Source: Lota lota
Lineage: Eukaryota; Chordata; Actinopteri; Gadiformes; Lotidae
Direction of reading: 5' to 3'
DNA length: 64,000 bases
Assembly (NCBI GenBank): GCA_026745465.1
Contig: JACYXH010000695.1
Location: 767,501 to 831,500 of the forward strand
The position numbers and the translations under genes are program-made. Positions 1-13,220 of the stretch are shown one piece after another. Within the stretch, counting starts at the first letter, position 1, and every line of letters begins with the position of its first letter. The notes under the pieces were generated by a model. That model was not told the DNA's origin. It saw nothing but the letters and a program-made list of their open reading frames with translations, and did not search any database.

Positions 1-849
1 CGGTAGCGGCCAGCAGGCTAGAGGGGTACACAGGCTGCTGAAGTATCAAGGATACCTGTGTGTTCTAAAAGTGCTTCCACCCGTATTATGTCCACACCGT
101 GGCTATCCATTACCCAGATCGCCTTACCGGGTTGACCAGTGCTCTGGAGGGGAGGGGCTGGGAAGGGGAGGAGGTGGGGCCTATGCTTTCCTGAAATACC
201 TGGCTCTCTAATGTACATAGGGGGGGACTGCTGCGGGGGGGGGGGGGGAGGGGTTGGGCATCGGAGGCCCCGACCGTGAAATGGCGGAGGTCTCTGGAAC
301 ATCAGGCATGAAAACGGAGCGGCCCGGGCCTGAGATTGAAAATACCTTGACGTCTCATTCTCCCCGGCTCAGGGGACATTTGGAAGCACTATTGTGACTG
401 CTAGGCCACATACACACCAGGCTTCCCTGTTCCCCTGAAAAGGTTGCTGCCTTTTTTCGACGGGATAGCAAAATTAAAAATTCTCCGATTTGCGCCCTAA
501 TTGGAATGGCCGTGAGCGCGGGCTGACAGATTAGTCTCCCCAGATGCCAATGCAGTCACCTGAGTTGTATGGCGGCATTGAAGCAATTATCAACTGCCAC
601 ACCCCCAGCATCCCTCCTTGGCTGTCAGGGCTGTCAGTGACATTGGTATGTGTGTGTGTGTGAGTGTGTTCCTGTGAGGGGGGCTGATCTGACACTAGAG
701 CACCCCCCCTCCCCACCCACCAACGCCATCACCAATGTAGCTCTTTTGTTGCTCTTTTCCCATCCAGAAGCCCTTTGGTTATTGTGGAGGAGAGACCTCG
801 TCTCACAGTTTTTTTTGTATCCATGGGCAGCTCCACCCCTTCCTCCCTG
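1..849. other. Intergenic, no gene seen
   Basis: G/C-run and T-rich non-coding DNA with a short TG run at 645-668. Nothing recognisable. Confidence 0.6.
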
Positions 850-1035
850 CTATGTCTCACTCCCTCTCTCTTTCTCTCTCTCTCCCTCTCTCTCAGTCCT
901 TCTCTCTCTCTCCCTCTCCCTCTCAGTCCCTTTTTCTTTCTCTCTCTCCCTCTCTCTCGCACTCCCTCTCTCTCTCCCTCGCTCTCTCCCCTTCTCTCTC
1001 CCTCCCTCTCTCTCCTTTCTCCATCTCTATCTCTC
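850..1035 (+). repeat. Imperfect (CT)n tract
   Basis: CT-rich repeat with CCT interruptions. A GA-rich tract follows at 1349-1500, forming an inverted complementary pair. Confidence 0.9.
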
Positions 1036-1348
1036 ACCCCCCATCCCCCCCCCCCTTTTCCGCCACCTCCTCCTTTCTCCTCTCCCAGGCATTTGGTGTG
1101 GAGGGAACAGCCAGTGCTCTCGGAACACAACGAGAGAAGCTGCCAGCAGGTAGTCATGGAAACAGCTTCTCTCTCACCCGCCACTTCCCGGCTCGGTAAA
1201 AAAAGTAAAAAAATAAAAAGGGAGTGTGGAGAATCGCAGGGCCCCTTCTCTCCTCACCATCTCACAGACCAAATTAAACGGGTCATAGTCATTTCCTGGC
1301 ACCCGTTTAAAATAATCATAGAGGAGGATGTATGTTGAGAGAAACGCA

Positions 1349-1500
1349 TAAGAGAGAGGGAGAAAGAGAGGGAAGGATGGACGAGCAATAAAGTGAGAGA
1401 GAGAAAAAGAGAGCGCGGGGGAGAGAGAAAGAGGGAGAGAGAGAGAGAGGGAGAGAGAGAAAGAATGAGAGAAAGAGAGAGAAAGAGCAAAAGAGAGAGG
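1349..1500 (+). repeat. Imperfect (GA)n tract
   Basis: GA-rich repeat with AAAG and GGG interruptions, complementary to the CT tract about 310 bp upstream. Confidence 0.9.
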
Positions 1501-2032
1501 TAAGGTGAGGTGGGGCCACTCTTCGGGAGTGTAATGGGAGAGTTAATCAACAGACACAGAGTGCTGCACACAATACTGTGGAGTGTTGAGCAAAGGTTGC
1601 AACAGAGATCAGCTCAGACGCCCTGACCATGGATTCATCTTAAAGGCAGCAATGCGATGCAGACCTCAATCCAATTAATGTATTGTTCCCTTGAGGTGTG
1701 TCAACGTGTGAAAACGAAAATGTCCATTCCTGGACATAAAGCATATAAATACATTGATAGTTCACGGAACATGTCAAGGTTTTGTCATCCTATCTCAAGT
1801 GCATCGCTGTAACCTTAAGACGGTGTTAAGGAAAATTCTACAAAAGATGTATTAACAGTAGCGTTTCCTCCCACACCTCTCCCTCCTTCATAGCTCAAAG
1901 CGCTCATATATTGTCACTGGCAAGATATATAAGGTAGGGGAGGGGGGTCTATTGCAACACTTTACTGGAGCTCCTGCATCTGCAGCATTCTGCCCCTTGA
2001 ATGCTTGATCTATGGCTCTGTGGTTCTTTATG

Positions 2033-2034
<2 letters not shown>

Positions 2035-2117
<83 letters not shown>
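2035..2117 (+). repeat. (CT)41 microsatellite
   Basis: Uninterrupted CT repeat of about 83 bp. Confidence 0.97.
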
Positions 2118-2120
<3 letters not shown>

Positions 2121-2837
2121 ATTTAGAGAGCTGCTACCACCACCACGGGCCGGCTCCATTTCAACGGTAGGCTGGCGTTTTAATATAATTCAACCCTGCT
2201 TATTTTCTACTTAATTTGCGTTGCTTGAGTCTCCCCCCTCCTCCTCGTCCAACCAAGGGGTTTGATATCAGGCCAAAGTAAATCACTTGCACTTTTGAGC
2301 GATGTGTTGTGCCTGAACTGGGGGGAAACTTGAGAGTAGTGCCTTGGGATAACGTCACCATCAAACTATTTCTATTTATATTCCCTCGTATATGTTTTCC
2401 CAATGTTTTTCCTACTAAATCTACAAGATAAAGAATGGTGAATTATTTTTCGTTAATAAAGTCCAAATTGATTCGAAGTACACATTCTTTCACAGGCTTA
2501 ACTAAAACGATGTTATTTTTCTATGTTGTAATTTCTCAACTATCCAATCCAATCTAATACAGCATTTACTAATCAATGCCTCAAGGTCCTGTTTAATAGT
2601 CAAATACAAAACAATGAAAATATAACATGGTACAATGTAATGCATGGCTTTTGTCTGCTGTAATTGACACTAGTGTGTGTCCCACAGTGGACTGCTGCTG
2701 AGTGTAATTGTCCAACCATTTGCATCCTTTGAAAACTGTTGTCCCCAGGGCATCTCCCAAGTGGCTGAGGAGAATATTGTAACTGAAGACGCCATTGTGT
2801 ATGACGGGCCACGATAGGATGTTCAGGTGGAGGGCCG

Positions 2838-2839
2838 CC

Positions 2840-2888
<49 letters not shown>

Positions 2889-3479
2889 GTGTTTTTGTCT
2901 CTGTCTGTCTATGTTTGTGTGTGTAATCTGTGTGACTGTGTGTGTGTTTGTGTTTGTGTGTGTGTGTATGTGTGTGTGTGTGTGTGTGTGTGTTTGTGTG
3001 CAGATGCATGTGAGTGTGTGCCCGTGTGTTTGCCCATGAGTGTGTGTGTGTGTGTGTGCGTGTTTGTGTGTGTGTTGTGTGTGTGTGTGATCACTTGACT
3101 TCTCCGCATTGACACCAGATGGCCCTTCCCATCATGGTCGTCAGAGGAATACAGCTGGCAAAGCCCCTTCCCGCCCTAGCCGTGGTCAGTTTGTGTGTGT
3201 GAATGTGTGTTTGGCTATGTGTGTGCCACATGTGGGGTGTCTGTGTGTGTGTATATGATTGCATTTGTTTGTTATTCTTCTGTGTATGTGTGTGTGTGTG
3301 TGTGTGTCAGTGTATGTGTGTGTGCACTTGTGTGTGTGTGTGTGTTTGTGTGTCTGTGTGTTTGCGTGTGTGTACAAGTGTGTGTGTGTGTGTATGTGTG
3401 TGTGCGTGTGCGTGTCGGTGCGCGTGTGCATGTGTGTGTGTGTTTGCATGTCCGTGTGTGTGTGTGAATGTGCGTATGC

Positions 3480-3512
<33 letters not shown>
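2838..3512 (+). repeat. (TGTC)n followed by long imperfect (TG)n blocks
   Basis: (TGTC)n at 2838-2884, TG-rich DNA to about 3090, an 80-bp break of unique sequence, then TG-rich DNA at 3194-3512 with many single-base interruptions. Confidence 0.9.
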
Positions 3513-3513
<1 letters not shown>

Positions 3514-4299
3514 GCCCCTCCCCTCTCCCACATTGACCTATTTGTATTCTGGGCAGAGCAGATGAGCCACCAGGCCTGCTGCCCCTGTGCCCCTCTTGTC
3601 CGTCCCCCTCGGGAGGGCATCTGTGGGGCTGCGCTGGACAGATAGGCCCCTGGTTCAGCGTGGCACTACTTTAAAGAGCACCTCGCTGGTCTACAGAGAC
3701 ACGGGATGTGATGTGGAACGGACTCTGTGAAGCTACACTCGTTGTCCTGGCGACATGACCAGCAAACCGAGGCCTTTGTTTTAACTTGGGGTGTGCGTGT
3801 GTGCATGTTTGTGTGTGTGTGTGTGTGTGTGTGTGGGGGGGGGGGGGGTTCTTTATGGCCTGTGGTTGGTTTTACAACCCGATCACCTGATACCCCCACC
3901 AACCCACCACTCGGTGTGGACCAATCAGGGACTGCCTGCTGGTCAGGTGGAAGAATGAGTGTGTCAGAGGTCATTATCACAGATTCCACCTCACACAAAA
4001 CCTCACATCCAGTCCTGCAGATCCATCCGCTGCCTAGCGGAGATGAAAATGGACAGGTGATTGAAAGCAAGTGGTCATCCCTCCCCCACTGATTACTCAC
4101 TAAGATAGAAGGGGGGGGGGGGGGGGTCTAGTACTCCTTAATGGTCACCCTGCTGAGTGCATAAGTGTGAGTATGAGGGAGGGAGAGAGAGAGAGAGAGG
4201 AGACACAGTGTGTACATAAATTCAAGCACAGGGGGCTCATCTAAAACCGCTCAAACATTTCTGATAGACCACCGCTTTTTACCTCATACCACTTTGCAC

Positions 4300-4668
4300 A
4301 TACACCCCCACCCCGCGCACACACGAACACACACAAACACACACACCATTCCCCCATCGTCCCTTACACTCTGCAAACATTATTGTAAATTTTCTCTTGC
4401 GCACACACAGACACACACGCACACACATACACACACATAAAACTCAAACACTATGGCGGTATAAAAAAAGCATACACAAACACATACTCTAACATCAAAC
4501 ACACACACACAAATATAAACACGTACACACACACAAAAAATCACAAAAACACACACACACACACACAGACACACACTGCAACATGCACACACATACACAT
4601 ACACACGCACAGGCACACACAAACACAGAAAATTCCCCACACACACACAAACAAACACAAAAACGCAT

Positions 4669-4700
<32 letters not shown>
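4300..4700 (+). repeat. Imperfect (CA)n tract
   Basis: About 400 bp of CA-rich sequence with AAAC, ATAC and AAAAT interruptions. Confidence 0.9.
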
Positions 4701-4703
<3 letters not shown>

Positions 4704-4888
4704 CAAACACCCCAGCAGAGCGGTGCAGGGTGGTGAGCCATAAAGGAATGCAGCGCAGGATAATCACAGCATCATCAGCTCTGTCCTCTGAGAGAGCGAG
4801 GCCAATAATGCCCCTCTAATTGAATAACTTATCCACAGCTATTTCCCAGGGGGCCAAGCTGTAAGGCGCAGCCTCTGAGAGAGGAGAA

Positions 4889-5131
<243 letters not shown>

Positions 5132-5950
5132 AGGGGGGGCAGATGGGGCCCGGGTACAGCAGCGCAGATGAGCATCCTCCGGGGTGGCGCGGTGAAAAGC
5201 GGGGATACACAAACAACACGTTTGTTGACTCACCGAGAGGGGCCATCAGAACCTCTAGTGTCCCCTGTAGTACGTCAAAGTACATGTGTCGTGTGCTATG
5301 ATTGCGCCCGGTGCAATGCGTGTCATGGCCTCAACGACCCTTTGCAGACACTTCCCCCGAGAGTTAGAGATAGTGCCTGCAAACCACAGGCCTTGTTTCC
5401 ACTTCCTGTCGTCTCAGTTGAACTTCTGCAGCATCGTAGCTCAGAGACCGCTCGCTCGCTCTTATGAAAGGCAGAAAATCCTGCTAAGGATTTCCCAAGC
5501 CAGGTTACCCCCGGCTTGGGAGGTGTGGGGGGTGTTGGGGGAGGTGAGGGTAATTCCCCCCAAAGTCCCTATCCTCCAGCTCCTTGTTCATCGCTACAGG
5601 GGGTAACCATACACTCTGTGCCCCCACCCCCCCCCCCCCCCAACCCCCACCACCACCTTTCTTGGAGCAAACCACCCTGAAAGAGGACCCACAGATACAC
5701 CGATGCCAAAGAAACTCAAGCCAGCGGAGATTGAGGCATGGCCGGCAAATCTTCTTACTTAGCTATGTAGCCGGGACTTCAAGTCTGAATACTGAATCTG
5801 AATCTCTGATGCAAGGCGAGTCGCAGTAGAAGCTAACAATGATACAACCTTACCCTAAAAAAAATTTCAGTAGGTTCAGCATTCATGCATATACAGCTCC
5901 TCCTAGGAGCATCGCCAAACGCAAATTTAACAATTTGACAGCAACAAAAC

Positions 5951-5983
5951 ATCATCATCATCATCATCATTATCATCATCATG
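5951..5983 (+). repeat. (CAT)n trinucleotide repeat
   Basis: Eleven ATC/CAT units with one TAT variant. Confidence 0.85.
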
Positions 5984-6360
5984 GGTACCAATGACCAGGC
6001 CCTTTTCCAGCCCTACTCCATCTGGATGTACCTGCATTGTGCTGCACCTCATTAACACATATGATATAAGCGTAGGACAAATCATGAATGGCCATGAGAA
6101 TATTTGAAGTCAATGCGATTGTGAGGAGCAAACAATAACACAGAGGCCAAGAAAAGGTGAGAGAGAGAGCAAGAGAGAGAGGGAGGGAGAGAGAGAGCCA
6201 TAGAGGTGTATACAGAGGTAATACATTGATTTACCCTTCATAGTCCGTTGCACTACATTTACCCAGCAGAGTGCGCAAATTAGTGCCCTCCAGCCCTCTC
6301 CCAATTAGTTTCCACGGAGATGAGGTGTAAAGCCAGTCACTGGCCTCATTACCTCACCTT

Positions 6361-6510
6361 CTCCTGCCCTCTCTCTTTCTCTCTCTTTCTCTCCCTCTTT
6401 ATCTCCCTTCCTTTACTCCTCTCTTTATCTTCCTACATGTATATCTCCAACCTTTTGTTTTCCTGTCCACTTTGGTTCTGCGCCTCTCACTGTATCACTC
6501 TCTCACTCTG

Positions 6511-6551
<41 letters not shown>
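6361..6551 (+). repeat. CT-rich imperfect repeat
   Basis: CT-rich DNA with a pure (CT)17 core at about 6517-6551. Another short CT run lies at 6715-6736. Confidence 0.85.
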
Positions 6552-6554
<3 letters not shown>

Positions 6555-7946
6555 CCCTCTCTCTTGTACACATTAAAAAACATATGGGATTTAGATAGTG
6601 CATTATTCCTTGTGCAACAGGAATAACCTAAGTTCTAGTAGCTTATGATAAGGAAAAAACCTAAGATGTCACAAACATGACATGTACGGTAAAGTTGTTT
6701 TTATAACTCAAAAACTCTCTCTCTCTCTCTCTCTCTCCTTGTGTTTCAGTAAGAAAGAGTAAGACAGAAGAAGAGAGAGAGGCTCTTTCACTTTCCAACT
6801 CCAATTGAAACCCCACCCCAACTCACCCTACCCTCGGTCCAAACCACCCTACCCTCAGTCCAAACCACTAGCACCCACACCACTCACACACACGCACACA
6901 CACTACACACAAACTCTCTGACACACATACACACTCCTCTCCCTTGCATATTTTCCTTGCTTAGGACAGAGGATTGACTGGGGGGGAAAGACTGCATTCA
7001 TATCTATCACCACGGGCCGGCCCAGCCTGTCTGAGTTTCAGCTTTTGCAATAGAGAATAAATGATGATGATGATTTTTTTAAAATTTTCCCCTTCTTAAC
7101 TCAATCATATTTTTCTTTCAGTTCAGCACTGTGCAGTTCTTCGGTTTGTGCTGTAGTTTCACTCTCAAATAAGAAATCTCAAGACTGAATATTTAGAAAA
7201 CCGAATTACGTAAAAAAAAGAAAAAAAGAAATTGACTTTGATTCTAATGACGCAAGGCGTCAGCGATGCCACATCCACTCAACCTGCGAATCGAAAAATA
7301 GTTCTGGTGCTACCCTGCCGGTGTTTTCCCTGGACAACGACGTACCAAGTTTCAAGCTCATTAGTCACTCTTGTTTTGATTCAGCATTACCCTGGTGGAA
7401 AATGAAGACATAAAGTGACGACAGAAACTCCACCATTTTCATAAGTTATGCTGACCTTCTCTCAAGTCATACAGGCATGAGTTCCCGGTCACTTGCATGA
7501 CACGCCAACCCTAACAGTAAAGAAACGGTCCCGTGGCTAGTGAATCCGTGAATCCTTGAGTTTTTGTCTGCCGAAAAAAGTAAACACCGTAACTCCCACT
7601 AACACCCTCCCACCCTACAACCACCCCCCCCCCCCCCCACACACACACACACACACCACAGCCTTTTCTTCTCCCTCCCTCCCTCCCCTCACCGTGGAAA
7701 CCCAGAGAGTATCTGGGTGATGTGTCAGGCCAATGTACTTCCAGCAAACAAAAGCTGCCCTGTCCACCCCAGCCCCAGATGTTCCTTATTGATCCCCCTG
7801 TGGATTTGGCTGAATGTAACCGCTCCAACCAGCTTTGCTCTCTCTCCCCATGTCTCTCTTTCCCAGTTTCCCCCTCTATCTCTCTCTCACATATGTACCT
7901 TTTCTCCCTCTATGCCTCTCATACGCACTCACCAAATCAATCTAAC

Positions 7947-7949
<3 letters not shown>

Positions 7950-7994
<45 letters not shown>

Positions 7995-8063
7995 AAGCAT
8001 GTGTTTGTGTGTGTGTGTGTGTGTGTGTGCATGCGCGCTCAGGTGTGTGTGTGTGTGTGTGTG
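7950..8063 (+). repeat. (TG)n tract
   Basis: TG repeat in three blocks interrupted by CAAGCATG and CATGCGCGCTCAGG. Confidence 0.93.
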
Positions 8064-8137
8064 ACCAATTGAAGTTGGAAGTGTTGTGTCCCCAGTGGGA
8101 GTGTTGTCTCCTTAACAGCCAGCAGGTGAGATTGCCA

Positions 8138-8281
<144 letters not shown>

Positions 8282-8514
8282 CTCTTTTACCCTTCTTCGT
8301 CTTGTACTGTCTCTTTTCTGTCCGGCCCCCTCGCCCAGCGCTGGTTAATAATGTAATATGTGGTCTCACTTGGTCCGACGCTATGGTGTGGCATTGCCGT
8401 GGTATCCGAATGAGAAAGCAACCTACCTGTGTTGACGACACTGAAACTCAAGTTCCTTTCATGGAAGAGAAGGAAGCAGGCAGCCGTCGAGAGAGCTACA
8501 CCGAGATACAGTCA

Positions 8515-8517
<3 letters not shown>

Positions 8518-8606
<89 letters not shown>

Positions 8607-8614
8607 GACAGAGA

Positions 8615-8671
<57 letters not shown>
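8518..8671 (+). repeat. (GA)n microsatellite, two blocks
   Basis: Blocks 8518-8598 and 8620-8671 joined by CAGAGAGAGACAGAGATAAT. Confidence 0.97.
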
Positions 8672-8678
<7 letters not shown>

Positions 8679-8679
8679 A

Positions 8680-9860
8680 CACCAACTGACCTTAAAAAAA
8701 AGAAAAAAAGCAATTTGAGATTAGGGTTGAGACTTTGAGAATGAAAAAAAGAAATGAAGGGAAAGAGACAAAGTGAGATGGGAGACTTTGAGTGACAAGC
8801 TAACATTTACTTTGTTTATCCAGATAATACATGTGAGTATGCACACACACAGCACTGTGACACAGTTTGTTCAGGAGGCAAACAGCCGAAGTGGTGGGAT
8901 GGAGGTTTCATGAAGACAGGTGAAGTGTGATAAAACCTACAGAGAAATAACTGTCTATTCAACATGCTATCGGATCATGCTGTTCAATAGCAGGATAAGA
9001 TTCTGACAAGATTATAAGAATGAAAATCCCAAATTCACAGAGAACACAAACATATTTACAATGCAGTATTGAAGCATTATTGTGTTTTCACATGGCAAAA
9101 ACAATGTTACTAAAGCAAAACAAAACTCACTGCATAGCAATACATTGCTTAATCCAACGATTTCTAAAGCAGTGGAATATGTTTTAATGTATAAATAATG
9201 TATATGTGTTGTTACAACCAAAGAAGAGCTCCAGACAATGGATCGATAGATTAATCTTCATGATAGTGTTTTATTTAAGGGTATTTCCTGTACAGTGAAG
9301 TGTGTTGGTTATTATTAATAACAAACATGCATACTTAATGGGACACACGTGCACACAAAGTTTCCACACAACATTTGCAAAAAAACACACAAATATCATG
9401 CATAAAATACACTACATTTCAGCAGATATAGATGCATGAGAGGTTATATACATTCAAGGACGTACATGCTATACAGCCGCTCCGTAGCCTTGCCTTTGAA
9501 GCCCACCATGTCTTTTCGTTTTCATTCCCTTTTTGTGTGTGTGTGTGCTAGTTAATCTCATTCTAAAGCACAGCTAATGCAGGCAGGGTTGTGTCAGGAA
9601 TGTCTGTTTCTCCACTGAGCACCAACGGCATCAATGAGATTGCCTTTATCTGCCTGCTTGCAGCTTGGGCTCCGATCCTGCCCTCTGTATTCGGGCTGCT
9701 AGGTCGTGGGAGGCGAGTGGGCGAAGGTGCATGGCATGTGGCCTAATGCACAGACTGGAGAGGCGTATGGGCGGCGCATTTCGCAGAGCGCGACTTCAAC
9801 TGATCGGGACCAGGAGAGAGCGCAGTGCACGGTGATTTTTGAGTGAGTGAGTCACTGTTT
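8680..9860. other. Intergenic unique sequence
   Basis: AT-rich, low in repeats, no recognisable protein. The homogeneous, repeat-poor character would fit non-coding conserved DNA, but I cannot test that. Confidence 0.5.
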
Positions 9861-9863
9861 TGA

Positions 9864-9867
9864 AAGA

Positions 9868-9945
<78 letters not shown>

Positions 9946-9988
9946 AGAAAGAGAGGGGAGAGCAAGAGAAAGAAAGAGGCAAGAGAGA
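9864..9988 (+). repeat. (GA)n microsatellite
   Basis: Pure GA core to about 9941, then AAAG-rich imperfect units. Confidence 0.93.
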
Positions 9989-10462
9989 CAGAGAAAGAGA
10001 GAAAAAGAGAGTCAATGGGACACGGTCTTCTCATTTGGTTTTGCTCTGCGAAACGAGCAGCGAGTCGAATGGGAAGTGATGTGTGCTGGTCCATCTTGTG
10101 TTTATTTAGTCCATCCCCCCTCCCCCCTCCCCGGCCCCGTCCACCCCCAAATAAAACAACAGCACGGCGTGGCTTAAGCGATGTGGTTAGGATGCCGATC
10201 ATTTGTTTCATTTGTTACAATCTATGTCAAACGTTTCCTCCGTGGCCCCCACAATCTGCCGTCTCTCTCTGAGAATATTCCCCGCTGTATGTACCACATT
10301 CCACTGGTACGCCGTTATTCTGGCGCGTCTCAGGGCTTCTCCCTGCCAAGCGGCTCTAATAAACACACTTCCAACCCTCCAGTCCTCGGTCTGCGGGGGG
10401 CATTCCTGAAGTGTGAGTTTTGCAGAGCACTCCTCCAATTCCCATTCACGCTCACATGCAAA

Positions 10463-10470
10463 CACACACA

Positions 10471-10512
<42 letters not shown>

Positions 10513-10556
10513 GGCACAAACACACACACACACACACTTTCACACACACGCAGGCA

Positions 10557-10597
<41 letters not shown>
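10463..10597 (+). repeat. (CA)n with internal duplication
   Basis: CA tract in which ACACGCAGGCACAAACACAC occurs twice, at about 10507 and 10547, a local segment duplication. Confidence 0.93.
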
Positions 10598-10599
<2 letters not shown>

Positions 10600-10828
10600 C
10601 ATGCAGTACTGCTCCGTTTGCCTTTAAAGAGCATACAACCTTTTGAGTGAACTTAGGGTGCACTCATAAAACAAACGCTGATCATTCATCAAGGACATGA
10701 TGCCTGTTATTCTGCAAATCTGAATCATCATTACATCCTGATGATTTAATGTAATGGCACCCCTCGCCAGCAATCAAACCACAATACCCCTTTTAGACTT
10801 AAAATAGCCTTCCTCCTCTACTTACTTA

Positions 10829-10835
<7 letters not shown>

Positions 10836-10896
<61 letters not shown>
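10836..10896 (+). repeat. (CT)30 microsatellite
   Basis: Pure CT repeat. Confidence 0.95.
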
Positions 10897-10901
<5 letters not shown>

Positions 10902-11564
10902 CATAAGCTTTAGTTTAAGGTACTCAAAGTGTCAAGCTGTCAGTGAAGTACAGTACACTGCATTGACCACATTTTATGTGACCATCGCACCATAACCATA
11001 GGGAGTACATGTGCTGAGTTTAGTGTAGCCAAGGTGTACATATTGCTGTGGTTAGAAAACTGTACGTTTGGAGGATGAGGACTCGCAGAGAAGGAGAAGA
11101 AAATGATCTGGTTACTTCCTCTTGTGTCCTGCTTCCTCAAACAGTACCAGTCATGATGAGGTCATGGTCGAAGCTTCTTCCCTATTTGTAGTTCACAGTA
11201 CCGGCACGACTCGGCTTCGTTTCCACTGCGGATAGTACCTGCGGATAGGACCTCCTCAATGTCACGGTCATCAACACAACGCAAGGGCTTGCCTGGGCCC
11301 AAGCCCAGGGGCCCCCTTTTACAGGGGCCCCGAATTCTCCTCCCGAAAACATATTTATACACCCAGTAAAATAAAAACTTGACATAACTTAGTTTGTTTC
11401 TTTTCTTTGTCCTTATACATTATACAATATAAAAAAATAAAAAAATAAAATATATATAATATAAACTGCCTTTATATATTTTTTGTAGTAGTGCATAGAT
11501 TACCAGGATAGTCTACTGTCTAATGTGAAAGTGAGACCATTGGTTAGACTTAAGGTCATGTGAT

Positions 11565-11815
11565 GCAACGTTCTGCGTAACATTACGTTAGGCTGCGTAA
11601 TGTCCCATCACGTTGCTCTGCATTGTGTCGCAGCATTTTACGTTGCGTATGTCACATAACGATGTATTACGTTGTGTTTTGCTGTGTCATTTCAAGTTGT
11701 ATGTGGCCCTGGCGTTATGTTTTGCAATGCCACATCGCGTAACATTGCAGCATCTGTCATGATGTCCCATACGTTGCGGTTACGTACGACTCTGTGTTGC
11801 AAAACGCTGTGTAGT
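11565..11815 (+). repeat. Degenerate ACGTT/GCGTAA-rich tandem array
   Basis: About 250 bp in which CGTTGCGTA, GCGTAACATTACGTT, CACATAACGAT, GCGTAACATTGC and similar words recur every 15-30 bp. CpG is far more frequent than in the flanks. It does not encode protein. It could be an old minisatellite. Confidence 0.6.
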
Positions 11816-12235
11816 CCTTATTCAAATACTGTATTACTATTCAACTCTTAAGTGTACAAGTTAGGAGTTGAACTCCAGCGCATCAATAATTCAGCTCTAT
11901 CTGTTCACCTGCTCACCCTCCCTCTCCATTGCTGCACCTCTTCTGTGGTAGGAGGCTTTGCAGATGGGCACAGTCAGGGAGGTGGTGTTGCTGGTGGTGG
12001 TGGTGGTGGTGGTGGTGGACGGTGTAGCCCTTTAACATAGCCTGACTGGAACTAGGAAAGTGCTGGAACAGGAGTCTTCATTAAAGTCCCCCCCCCCCCC
12101 CCCCCTCAAGAGCACAGGCATAGGAGAGGATAACAAGACCCTAGGGTGTCCAGTGTGGACCCACTCTTTCTCAAAAAACATAAATGTATTCCTCTTCATC
12201 CAGACAAATCCATAGTCTACACACTCAGCAAAAAC

Positions 12236-12241
12236 ACACAT

Positions 12242-12307
<66 letters not shown>

Positions 12308-12337
12308 ACACACACACACACACAATCACACACACAA

Positions 12338-12370
<33 letters not shown>

Positions 12371-12386
12371 CACACAGATGCACACG

Positions 12387-12422
<36 letters not shown>
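12236..12422 (+). repeat. (CA)n microsatellite
   Basis: About 185 bp of CA with ATACA, AATCA and GATGCACACGC interruptions. Confidence 0.95.
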
Positions 12423-12423
<1 letters not shown>

Positions 12424-12429
12424 TGGCAC

Positions 12430-13188
12430 ACACATACACTTTCATTTGTCATCACATTGTCCATTCCCAACTTGGAATATTACTGCCCAAAAAGTCTGAG
12501 TGGCTTTATATTCAAAATTATTGCTGTGATACCAGAATAGAAGATACTGCACATTAAGATTATACAACTTTATTAACAATGTCAGTTTAGCTTATTTTAT
12601 AGTATATGTAGGCTTCAATAAGTTGTAACAAGTTGCAATAAGGTGTAACCAAAATATGTGGGTAAGCAATTACGTAGTAACAATATTTGACTTTCTCAAC
12701 CTAGACTATTGCCTTTTCCAATGACCTTACCTTCCACATTGTGCGAAACAGTTGGAAAGCAGCCTTTTTTGTATTTAAAAGCCATAACTAACTCAATGGT
12801 TCCTGGGGGACCCCCCATGTCTGACTAACATATGTGTCTCTCGGGGGAAGAGGGGGCCTTTTCCATGCAATTTTACTTTATTTTTACGACATACCGAGTG
12901 ATTTTATATACTGCCCCGTTTGCCTTTGTGGCCCACTGGACCCACAACCCAACCCCAGGGTCTCCAGACAGACCCCCGGGCGTTGGGGGACCCTGGACCC
13001 GGGCTCCGACAGTAAGCTGAAATGAAAGCCGTTTTACTGCGGTGAGTTGAATAGTTGGACGGTGAGCGCATGGGGTGGCCCGGTGTCAAGGCTGAGGCTG
13101 TCTGGGGCTCCACAGTGAGTGGAAAAGAAGAGGGGAGAGTGAGGAGGTTTGTAGGGAAGGAGGGGGGTTGGGGGAGGGGGCTGGTGGT

Positions 13189-13220
<32 letters not shown>

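Noticed and set aside
650..1338. Overlapping open frames of Leu/Ser and Arg/Glu repeats
   Set aside because: They are translations of CT/GA microsatellites, not genes; the same applies to the many Cys-Val, His-Thr and Ser-Leu frames in the window.
2838..3512. CRISPR-like spaced repeats
   Set aside because: The repeats are simple TG/TGTC microsatellites in a eukaryotic genome with no repeat-spacer regularity.
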